Both the position numbers and the translations under genes were made by a program. A stretch of DNA of 64,000 bases from Ziziphus jujuba. Its lineage: Eukaryota; Streptophyta; Magnoliopsida; Rosales; Rhamnaceae. A model generated the notes under the pieces. That model did no database searches. It had not been told where the DNA came from and saw nothing but the letters and a program-made list of their open reading frames with translations. This document shows positions 54,742 to 64,000 of this stretch, one piece after another (position 1 is the first letter of the stretch; each line of letters starts with the position of its first letter). Location: the NCBI RefSeq assembly GCF_031755915.1, contig NC_083385.1, forward strand, positions 15,025,001 through 15,089,000, given 5' to 3'.

Positions 54742-57021
54742 CCTAAATGACATACACCTAACGGGATTTGTGTAAAAATATAATGAAAATGGCTAAAGAA
54801 TCTTTTCGAACCAGTGCATATGTGGATTTAAAAACTACAATATCTTCTATATATTAGTGTACATTATACATTATGAAACAAACCAACTATGGGCATGTGA
54901 CATTGCTTCCTACGGATAACCTATAGTTCTAACACATATATTATGGTTTCACATTCAAACCTCCCATTAAATTCAAACAAAAACACAACTTCATAATAGT
55001 TTTAATTTCACATTTCACATTCTAACCACACAACACAAACATTTCCGTCACACCAAATAACACAATATTATAAGCATAGCTCATAATGACAAAGGTTCAA
55101 AATTGAGCTATTTATAAAGAGATGACTTATCATCTCTAAAATAATCCATCATGGAAATTATCAACAATTCTGAAAAACCATTCAATCAGCACAAATAAAC
55201 GTTCTCAGATTAGTTCGTTACATTAAAGCGAAATTAGTTTACAACATTTTTCTGTTTTAATCAGAGAAGCAACTTACATTAATGGGGGACAAACCGCCAC
55301 CAATGCTTCTCTATTTATTTATATATATATCTCTCTCTCTCTTTCTTTATCTCTGTAAGTGTGTGTGTAATTTTCTCAGCAAACACTTGTAACTCTAACG
55401 ATGGCAACTTTTGTCCTTCAATTTTCTGCTCATTCCATCACTTGCTTCTCCAATGTTGAAAAATATAGAAAATCAATATTAGTAAGGATCCCAACAAATC
55501 TTTCCTTCGACAACTACTAAAGATAAAAGAGAAATTCCAGCACCTGAAGGCAAATTACAACAACCTCTATATAAGATCAACAGGGGTAGAAAAATAAATG
55601 TAATACACAATTCATACATATTTCCAGTTGAAAAAATGCATATGTGAAAATGAAATCCAACAAGTTATATGTTTTTCAACGTATGCTCAATGAATCCTAG
55701 AAAAGTAGAGAAGGAAATGTGTAGGCTAGAACCCAGAGGTATTGACCACAACAATGACAAGCAATTTCAATGATATAATACACCTACAATTCACGAATTG
55801 AATTAGAACAGGTTACTAATTCAGAAAAACAAATTAGAATTACAGGATCAATAATCCCATATACAAACAATTTTCTAAGAGCAAAAACCATATTTGCAAC
55901 TTATGTAACCTCTTTTTTCTATACATGTATTTTTAAACTACATCTGAATTTAAGCCACAGAAATATAAAGAGGTTAATTTCTAAACGACATCCTGTTTGC
56001 ATAGCCTCTTAAGTTTATAAAAGACATGCATATTATAATTGCAGATACACAGCAAGAGGCTATTCAAAAAATTAGTAAACAACTAGATCTTCCTTGCATT
56101 GTTAAACCATAAAGTTTACATGCTTAAGCAAGCAGAAATAATTTTCTATAAGATACTTAAATGGTGATTTTAGCAATCAAAATCTTCTCATTCTCAAGAA
56201 AATGTCTCATTAATAGCTACAGGTGTTTGCTTTGTCTCCCACAAAAATCAAGAAAAGGTTTTCTGGAACTAGAAATAAAGAAATCCATGGACCAAGAATA
56301 ATATTATGCATATCAAGCTTTTAAAATCAAGTTATGGTATCTGCTAAGGGCTTGTAGAGAGTAAAAGAATGATTTCTTCACCTATATGCTTCAACTATAA
56401 ATGATGAGTTGCACATCTAAAAACTTATTCAGGTACTTAGAGAAGAACATGCCAAATGCCTATAGAACACCCTAACCATTTCAATTTCACACTACTTCCC
56501 AGATATATATGCGTAGCACTGATGAATTCCCTTCCTCAAATCATCACCATGTGGACTAGACTAGAGAGAGTAATTGGCACCAACTTACATAATAAAATGA
56601 AACAGTCAACATCAAATATTTAGGCATGTTATCCAAAACAAAATGCCCTCAGAACCGTATTAGACACAAACACAACCACTCTCATCGTCGTCTTCATCAC
56701 CATCATCACCTCCACACCCACCAACACCTTCACCACCACCACCACTAATGCTGACGCTGGAGATCTCCTTATCAGACATAGACATCAAAGTCTATTTATC
56801 TATTATATGTAGAAAACTTTTTTCCTTATCAAACCTATAAAACCAAAAAAAAAAAATGACAAAAAAAAAACCACTTTTTTGGTACATAATGTATAAAAAT
56901 GAAGAGGGAATAATAAGGAAAACAAAAACCCAGTTGAGAACGGAATCAAATTGAAAGTTTTTATAGGGAATAGGTGGAGATGTTAAAGTGAAGGTAAAAA
57001 AATAATAATAATAATAATAAG
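54742..57021. other. Non-coding part of the Mutator-like element
   Basis: AT-rich, with no long frame and no recognisable protein. A CACCATCATCACC-rich trinucleotide stretch lies at about 56695-56745, and an (AAT)n run at 57001-57020. It may hold the promoter and leader of the Ulp1-like gene. Confidence 0.5.
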
Positions 57022-57415
57022 AGAGCGAAACTAACCTTTGAAGAAGTTGGACTATACATCATAAACAACGGGAAAGGAGGAAGATTTATGGGTCCCGAGC
57101 TTCCTAGTTTGGACTTGTGAAAGTGGAGGTTGCTTCTTCAACCTCAATAACAAATCGAAAGAAAGGAACTGTGAGTAGAGTCGAATGGTGTGTTTCGAAA
57201 GGGAAAGGCTAAAAGAAAAAGGGAGCGAAACTAACCTTTGAAAAAGTTGGACTGTGCAACATCAACAATGGAAAAGGAGGAAGATTTTTGGGTCCCCAAC
57301 TTCGTAATTTGGACTTGTGAAAGTAGAGGTTGCTTTTTCAACCTCAATAATGGATAGGAGGAAAGGAATTGTGAGTAGGGTCAAATGGTCTATTTCAAAA
57401 GGGAAAGGAAAGCCC
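57022..57415. repeat. ~199-bp tandem duplication near the right end
   Basis: Two copies (about 57022-57220 and 57221-57415) both start GAGCGAAACTAACCTTTGAA and contain GTTGGACT, GGAAAGGAGGAAGATTT, GGGTCCC and TTTGGACTTGTGAAAGT. They are moderately diverged. A third, shorter series of GTGTTTCGAAxGGGAAAGG words follows to 57520. Confidence 0.88.
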
Positions 57416-57584
57416 TAGCTGTGTTTGAGTGATGTGTTTCGAACGGGAAAGGTAAAGCCCTAGTGTGTTCGAAGGCCTTGCTGTGTTTCAAAAAGGAAAG
57501 GAAAAAGGAAAGAAGAGAAAATAAGTGTTTTGGTAGGGAAAAAAGATTTAAAATAATAATAATAATAAAGGGTATTTTAGTCCG

Positions 57585-57681
57585 GATGTCCTAAAAGGTG
57601 GCTAGTTTTTTTTTTTTTTTTTTTTAAATGGCTATTCTTCAAAAAACCATTTATGGGATGGCTACTTTTCCAAAAACACCC
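57585..57681. repeat. Right terminal inverted repeat of the Mutator-like element
   Basis: Pairs with 47259-47355, including AAAAAACCATTTATGGGATG and GCTACTTTTCCAAAAACACC. Followed by the 9-bp TACGCTCTC. Confidence 0.9.
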
Positions 57682-58099
57682 TACGCTCTCCTTTCTGTAT
57701 GACTAGATCCTTGTGTATGATCAAACAATGGGCATGTAAGATGTTACACTGTCATCGGCGTGCTTTCTCTACGCATGTTCTTTGGATCCAGTCTTTTACG
57801 TCACTTACTTAACAGAAGCCCAAGCCCAAAATTAGATGAAATTGAAGGAAAAGTTTTTCCCCACCAAAAAATCAAATAAAATAAATAGGCACGTTTTGCA
57901 GGATACAACTTCCTTGTTACCCAACTCATCCTAATATTTAAGGGAAAATAATCTATGAATCATAATTCTAGCCTATAAACATCCTAACATTTTAGAAACA
58001 TTTTGAATTTTTTAAAAGCACTCTGTCTATTGTAGATGTAAAGGGGGGAAAAAAAAAAAAAGAGAAAGCATATATGATTATATATGATTATTATTTTAT

Positions 58100-59377
58100 T
58101 TCTTCTATAATCATAAATGTTTCAATTGAGCTTTCTAAAATCAATTTTGACATATTTATAATTTTTATTTGAAAAATTATTTCAATGTGGTTCAATTGAG
58201 TTAAAGTTAATGGATTCCACCAAATTAAGGTTATGTGCACCTCACTTGACCTATCAAAAATTATTTTTTATTATTTTTTAAATTTTATTTGTTTATTTTG
58301 TACTAGTAAAAGAAACAAATAATTTAGTATCCCCTAAAATAACTTAATTTCATTTTGGATCCTTAAAATCAATTTTTTCATATTGATAAAGAATATTAGA
58401 TGTTTAACAAAATTTAAGAGCTAAAAAAAAATTAGATGCTAAAAAAATTTTAAGAACACGACAGAAATACCAGATAGTAAAAAAAAATTTTACAGTCTTA
58501 AAAAAATATCAAATATTTAAAAAATTTGAAGAGTCCAAAAAAATACCAAATAGCAAAAAAAAAAAAATTAAAGTATAATAAAAAAATATCACATATTCAA
58601 AAAAATTCCGAGAGCTTCATAAAAGTATTAGATATCCAAACAATTTTGAAAGCCAAAAAAATTACCAGTTGGTTAAAAAAAATCTGAGTGTTTGAAAGAA
58701 TACTAGATATTCAAAAAAAAAAAAAAAAAAAAGAAACCAAGAACCCAAAATAAAATAAACTAGATGTTAAAACAAAATCTAAAAGTATGGAAAAAATCAT
58801 GTGGTAAAAAAAATACTGGATATTTAAACATTTGATACTTTTATTAGATTCTCGAAATTTTTTTTAATATCTAATATTTCTTATCATGCTTTCAATTTTT
58901 TTTTTCATCTAGTATTTTTTTGAACTCTCAGATTTTTTTTGAGCCTTTGGTATTTTTTGGTATTTTTTGATATTGTCAAAATTGTTTTTAGTATCCTGTC
59001 TTTTTATTGCGTTTTTAAAATTTTATCAGCATATAATTTTTTTTTTTTAAACTCTTAGATTTTATTAAATATCTAATATTATTTATCAATGTGAGAAAAT
59101 TGATTTTAGAGACCCAAAATGAAATTCAGTGATTTTAGAGGATATTAAAATGTTTTTTTCTTTTACTCCCACAAAACAACAAATGAAATTTAAAAAATAA
59201 TAAAAAATAATTTTTGAGTGCACGTGACCCCAATTTGACGGAATTCATTAAATTTAACGCAATTGGACCACATTGAAATAATTTTTCAAACAGAATATAT
59301 CAATGTGTCAAAATTGATTTTAAAAAACTTAATTAAAATATTTGTGATTATAAATGATATTAAAGTGCATTTATCCC
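58100..59377. mobile_element. Foldback element with ~300-bp inverted repeats
   Basis: The left arm (about 58116-58420) and the reverse complement of the right arm (about 59060-59377) share AAAATCAATTTTGACA, GAAAAATTATTTCAATGTGG, AATTATTTTTTATTATTTTT and TTTCATTTTGG in the same order. The centre is A-rich on the left and T-rich on the right, so inverted symmetry extends almost through the whole element. The matching site in block Y copy 1 (about 39150) lacks it. Exact ends and target duplication are blurred by the TTATTA-rich target. Confidence 0.88.
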
Positions 59378-60565
59378 TTATTATTATATTATTATTATTT
59401 TTTTTCGGATGAAAGCATATACTATAAAAAATCTGGACAACTCCTACAAAAATCTCAATGACAAATGAAAATTTATCACTTTATATAGACAATTAGTGAC
59501 AAATTTTTTTTTTTGTCACATTTAATGATTAGATCATTTCATTGGTGATAAATTCTTATTTTGTCAACTGTTTTTGTAACTAATTGCCTTTTAAATTTTA
59601 AAGGTAAAATTTTTTTAAATTTATATGATATTAATAGTGATAAAATTTTATGTTTGTAATTAATTTTAAGATATTGCATGTCACAGATAATTTTGTTTAC
59701 TTGTCAGTTCATATAATTAATTGGTGATAAAATTTTTTTTTGTCATATTTAATGATTAAATTATTTAATTAATGATAAATTCTTATTTTGTCGCCTACAT
59801 TGGTACTAATTGCTCTTTTGGAGGGAAATTTTTTTTGAATTTATTTGATGACAATTGTGACAAACATTGTTTTATAACTATTTTAAATATAAAAATAAAC
59901 AGAAAAAGAGAGACATCCCCTCGATGAAGCTTTCTTCTTCTCCAGCCAGCAGCCCCGATGCTTTGCAAAACCCACGCAGGCCGGATTTCCACCGGAAAAT
60001 CGTTCCAATCTCGATGCCGATCCACCACACCGCCGCCTCAGCCACCAAGCCCAGTCTACCAGTGACTGAACCACGGTGACAGTACTCCAAATGACTGCCC
60101 GACGCGCCGGGGGAGAGCTAGACTCGGGGATCAGTATTTCAGTCCGGTCACCAGAAATCAGTGGTTCTTAGATCTTAAGGCCGCCCTTTTCCACCATTAG
60201 TGGACTTCTTGAGCTCGAATCGAAGCTCGGATTGGCTCAAAATTTGTTCGTTTGCAAAGTATGAAGGAACCCACTATGACAGCAACTTTCAGGCGAAGTT
60301 TACGGTCACCGGCGGCCACCTTTGAGCAAAGTAAGCCCACAAACTTGTTACTCTCTTCACAAGATTCATTTCGGTATATAATTTGTCCATTATTGTTTGT
60401 TATTTAAGATTTTTCCATTTTTGAGCTGTGATTTTTCCTGGAATTAGAATGGAAGTTTCATTCAAGGATACTGCCAACTATATATGATAGTATTCAATGC
60501 ATGATATTGTACGCTTTTGTTACTGGTTTTCTTCAAGCTCAATTCGTTTCTTTTTCATGACTATA

Positions 60566-60600
<35 letters not shown>

Positions 60601-60707
60601 CTATGTTGTTAGTTCCAGATGTGATTAACCATGGTGAACTGAGAGATAGAAAAGAGCTAGCTAGCTTCTTTTGCTTGGTATGCAAAGTGAAGTGGGTGGA
60701 CAGGTGG

Positions 60708-60710
<3 letters not shown>

Positions 60711-60753
<43 letters not shown>
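60711..60753. repeat. (TG)n microsatellite, long allele
   Basis: 43 bp of TG repeat, against 15 bp at the duplicate site 40491-40505. Confidence 0.92.
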
Positions 60754-60757
<4 letters not shown>

Positions 60758-62574
60758 AAATAAAGGTGGTGCGTATAAATATTAATTTGTAAATTATTAT
60801 TATTATTATTATTTTTTTTTGGTTAGAAAATTTGTAAATTATGTTAGTGTAGAAGGAGATGTGTATGGTATGAGATTTAAATTGAATTGAATAGGGGAGT
60901 AAATTAAAGGTGGTGGTCGAGAATGTAAAAAATGAATTCATTCTGTAATCTCCACTGGGCAGTAAATATACGCAACTGACTTAGCCCCAATATGCCTGCA
61001 GCTATTCCTCAAGAAATTTACTTCTTTCACCTGTTTTTGCCCTTTACCCTTATCATCTATCTTTTTCCTTATCGTTCACTTTTGCACTATTAATAAATAT
61101 TTTATTCATTTCTTCTTCTGCTGTAAGTTGCTATATATATATATATATATATATACTAATTTGAGAAGAAAGAATGTGAAATGGATGCTCTGCATCCAAA
61201 ACAAAACCATATTCTATCTCATTTGAAGCTTTAAGTTATTTCTTGCTTCCTCTATATTAGGCAATTTTGAACTCTCCATATTCTATCAGAGTTCAATTCC
61301 TCTGCTTATGACCTTACTACCTATTTGCTTCTTCTCTAATATATATCTATATATATATACCTATATATATTATATATATTTTATATATATCTACACTATA
61401 TATATATATACTACAGTGCTTTTTTTTTTTCCCCCCAAAAAAAAAAATGAGCTCCATTTTGTATTTACTATTTTGTAATTAATGTCTGCAGGTTTTACCA
61501 ACTCCAACCCATTTGGCCATGGTCATGGAATATGCATTTGTCGGCTGTTCACTTTTCCGGGCGTGGTAGTTGGTGTATTACACTGTCATGACTTGTTTCT
61601 CTTTCTTATTCTATAGGAGGGTGGACTGACCTACACAATAAAAATTGGCAACTTGATGAAGGTAAGCTGCAATATGCTATCGTGGATGGTCTGGGATGGC
61701 TTAAAGATGGGAAGATTGCTGCTATAAAAGTTCTTTCAGCTTGATAGATTTTTGGGTGAAATGGAATAAATATGTTTTGGATAAAAAATGGGATACTAGG
61801 TATTGGGTTACTATAGTTTGGGTATTTGGATATTTGGCAAAGGCTAAGTGGGACACACATGAGTGAGATAGAATGTAGAATATATATGCGAAGAGAGAAT
61901 GTTAATATAATGGGTCAGTAGTAGTGGAATAGGTGGAACTAGTGAAATAGCTTGCTAGTTGATTAGCTCATTTGCTTTGTTTATTACAAGTGTTCACACA
62001 TATATATAGGCAGTGTCTGCACACTCACATAAGTACTCTGTTTGTTATATATATGGGCATATTATGTAATTGTATAAGCTCTGATTGGTAGATAGAAGTT
62101 TGCAAATATTTTTAGAAATAATTTCAGGAATGTACTTTGCATTTATACTTCTTAAAATCAATGTACTTTGCATTTATACTTCTTAAAATCTATGTACTAA
62201 TATTATGTTAGTAAATATTTGGTAAGTTGGTGCCAATGATGCAAATTCAGCAGCTTGAGCAGATGAGCATGCTTTATCTTTTCTGGCTGCCAAGACGAGC
62301 AAAGCTGGACCAAGTTATGGACAAGCTCATGCTGCAGCTGTGCAAATAAGAAAACGTATCGGGGTTGGAAAAAGAGAAATAAATTCCTAATAAAAGACAA
62401 GGTAAATGCCTAAGCTAACTTTATACTTCAGTTTTTTTCCAAATGCCTTGAAAAAAGTAAGTTCAATGAAATATTTGTCCTCCTCTGTTGTGCCAATGGT
62501 TGCAGCAAAGAAGTTAAAAGTTTTCTTGTCCTGGCCTCGTTTTTAATTGGAGATTTTTCATCTAAGAATTGTTC

Positions 62575-63543
62575 TTATTGCTTTTGAAAGATTGTTCTCA
62601 ATATTGATGGAATTTTATACTCTGATAGTGTGATTATTACTGATTCTCATATAACTATGATTGATAGATTTGTAATTAGTGGTTGGGAAGTTGGGGGAAT
62701 TGAAGAAGAGGTCGGAATGCTTGGCAGGTAAAGGACAACTTATAGGAACTTAAGAAGTCTTGAGCTTGTTCTTTACTGTTTGCTAATTAAATTAGTTTTC
62801 TACTCAATGATTCATTTTTTTTATTATATAGGATCCTTGGAGACTATATTAATGAAATGCATTGGAAGATGGAGATTGTGAAGTTTTAGTGGGTATAGGC
62901 AACCATCTTGTATATGTATTTATTTTTTCCCTAGAATTACAAACTGTTTTTGTTTATGTTTTTCTTTTAATGTAATCTTGTTGTATTTGGTACACATTAT
63001 ATGGTATTATTTGTAGTACAAGATAACCGTTTAATAAAGTATTATTCTTTTATGTTAATTGTATTTCAAAAGTATCATGTTATATTTGTAAATGATAATT
63101 AATGATTGATATTATTTTTAGTTACAAAACTATTGTCACCAAATAAAAAATGTAGTTTCGGTGACAAATGCTGAGTGTATATATAATTATATATTTCCAA
63201 ATGTTTGTTTGACATAAGGAATAGTAATAACCAGTAAAAGAATAGTGAAATTCGAAACAAGACTACAGTTTTAGCCATAGAGCTGAGGCCAAAACCATCC
63301 ACAGAAAACCTCCTGGTATGGAGGCAGTGTAATTGGCGTCCACGAAAGACCATTCTTTGGCAAATATAACACAAACTATTGACATGTCTCCCAACTTCTT
63401 GTCTTACAAATGTTTATTTTGTTTTATTTTATTTTATTTTTTTCCCGAATGTTTATAGTTTCTGTCATGTAGTGAAGAACAAGTCAACCAGAGGGGCCTC
63501 TTCTGTTCTATATTAAGGATTAATACCCTATGTTTTTCTTGTG
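62575..63543. other. Spacer between block Y and the last LecRK
   Basis: Beyond the end of duplicated block Y. It may include the rest of the CACTA-like element to about 63175. 63230-63370 reads on the minus strand as a hydrophobic stretch (EWSFVDANYTASIPGGFLWM) that might be an exon scrap of a membrane protein; unassigned. T/A-rich near 63420-63440. Confidence 0.4.
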
Positions 63544-64000
63544 TAGCTCTACTTTGGATAATCTTGAGGTGCACAGTGAGGAATAAGGAAAAGGAGGTAG
63601 ACGATGCCTCCATGGATGATGAATTTCAGAAAGGAACTGGTCCAAAGAGATTCACTTACCGTGAACTGAGCTGCACAACTAACAACTTTGCAGAGGAAGG
63701 GAAGCTCAGAGAGGGAGGATTCAAAGGTTTATGAGCTGAATCGAACACAGAAGTGGCAGTGAAGAGGGTTTCAAGAGGATCAAAGCAGGGGAGAAAGGAG
63801 TATATATCAGAAGTGAAAATCATCAGCCAGTTGAGACATAGGAATTTGGTTCAACTCATTGGTTGGTGCCGCGAACTAGGCAAGTTCCTTCTCGTCTACG
63901 AGTTTCTTCCCAATGGAAGCCTTGATTCTCATCTATTATGTGAGAAAGTCATGCTAACTTGGACTGTAAGGTACAAAATAGGACTTGGCTAGGTCTCTGC
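63544..64000 (+). pseudogene. LecRK 7 kinase fragment, cut by window edge
   Basis: Homology to LecRK 1 begins abruptly at the end of the membrane helix (ALLWIILRCTVRNKEKEVDD) with no lectin domain upstream. FQKGTGPKRFTYRELSCTTN is followed by a damaged glycine loop: REGGFKGL, four codons short of GEGGFGGVYKG, then TGA (about 63733) where LecRK 1 has Leu. From 63753 [39 protein letters not shown] and [20 protein letters not shown] continue to the edge. A TAG near 63990 (GLG then stop) is probably in frame. A damaged copy, closest to LecRK 1. Confidence 0.88.

Larger units (their letters stand above)
47259..57681 (+). mobile_element. Mutator-like element (Kaonashi-like), 10.4 kb
   Basis: Terminal inverted repeats of about 100 bp: the left end reads GGGTTTTTTCGAAAAGTAGC and CATCCCGTAAATGGTTTTTT; the reverse complement of the right end reads GGGTGTTTTTGGAAAAGTAG and CATCCCATAAATGGTTTTTT. 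Flanking 9-mers TAAGCTCTT (47250-47258) and TACGCTCTC (57682-57690) match at 7 of 9 positions, the 9-bp duplication expected of Mutator. Inside are a decayed MuDR-type transposase (+) and a decayed DUF1985/Ulp1 gene (-). This gene pair is characteristic of Kaonashi-type elements; the subtype call is inference. It sits between LecRK 6 and block Y of the second duplication unit. All coding parts carry stops, so it is immobile alone. Confidence 0.93.
57716..62574. repeat. Block Y, copy 2
   Basis: Duplicate of 38787-42258, starting TATGATCAAACAATGGGCAT, with the same putative exon scraps (QYFNPV near 60130, WTDLHNKNWQLDEGKLQYAI near 61623, KTSKAGPSYGQAHAA near 62290). It carries an extra foldback element. 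The CACTA-like GTGACAAA-rich part starts near 59420 and could extend to about 63175, where GTTACAAAACTATTGTCACC and CGGTGACAAATG are found, beyond the end of copy 1. Confidence 0.85.

Noticed and set aside
54540..54746. Plus-strand frame opposite the start of the Ulp1-like gene
   Set aside because: It crosses the palindromic GGAGGAAAA array and is antisense to the DUF1985 exon region.
63099..63374. Minus-strand 91-codon frame, and an alternative hydrophobic reading of the same stretch
   Set aside because: Only a short protein-like stretch without a recognisable family; not enough to call a gene.

Overview
The window is nuclear DNA of a eudicot plant, probably a woody one; the species cannot be fixed from sequence alone. 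It is AT-rich, full of microsatellites and T/A tracts, and carries Ty1-copia, gypsy-like, Mutator-like and small inverted-repeat elements. Its theme is a tandem cluster of L-type lectin receptor-like kinases (LecRK, clade IX-like), all on the + strand. Each ancestral gene is a single exon of about 680 codons: signal peptide, legume-lectin ectodomain, one membrane helix and an RD-type Ser/Thr kinase. Such proteins sit in the plasma membrane and relay extracellular signals. Only two copies are intact: 6136-8175 and 32642-34687. At least six other loci are fragments or pseudogenes: 1976-2412, 4867-5016, 13144-17312, 23632-28987, 38325-38788, 44522-46410, and a last one (63544-64000) cut by the window edge.

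Layout. 1-2412: a gypsy-like LTR abutting a kinase fragment. 4867-5016: an orphan lectin N-terminus. 6136-8175: intact LecRK 1. 13144-17312: a LecRK pseudogene holding a 1.65-kb internally deleted copia element (13389-15037, 5-bp target duplication GCCAG) and a solo LTR (15200-15626, target duplication CACTA). 18915-20160: a second gypsy-like LTR, followed by a displaced copy of a LecRK 3' end. 23632-28987: a LecRK pseudogene in one unbroken frame with premature stops, split by a 3.3-kb copia element (25257-28573) that lacks integrase and carries a coding minisatellite. 32642-34687: intact LecRK 4. 36277-62574: a tandem duplication of one unit (promoter block X, LecRK pseudogene, non-LecRK block Y). 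Unit 1 is 36277-42258. Unit 2 is 42259-62574 and was enlarged by a 10.4-kb Mutator-like element (47259-57681) and a 1.3-kb foldback element (about 58100-59377).

The Mutator-like element is the largest single structure. It has about 100-bp terminal inverted repeats, a 9-bp target duplication with two mismatches, a decayed MuDR-type transposase on +, and a decayed DUF1985/Ulp1-like cysteine-protease gene on -, which suggests the Kaonashi type. The protease gene is bracketed by two arrays of short palindromic GGAGGAAAATTTTTCC-like repeats, and its catalytic cysteine codon reads as tyrosine.

Because paralogous copies lie side by side, several insertions (MITE, foldback element, LTR elements) have an empty counterpart within the window, so the order of events can be partly read from the sequence. 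I saw no clearly new biological system. The most unusual observations are the palindrome-bracketed Ulp1 cassette, the coding minisatellite in the copia polyprotein, the LTR-end plus primer-binding-site patch inside reverse transcriptase, and the in-frame lectin-kinase deletion fusion with a 5-bp junction homology. No tRNA, rRNA, CRISPR or organellar gene was recognised.
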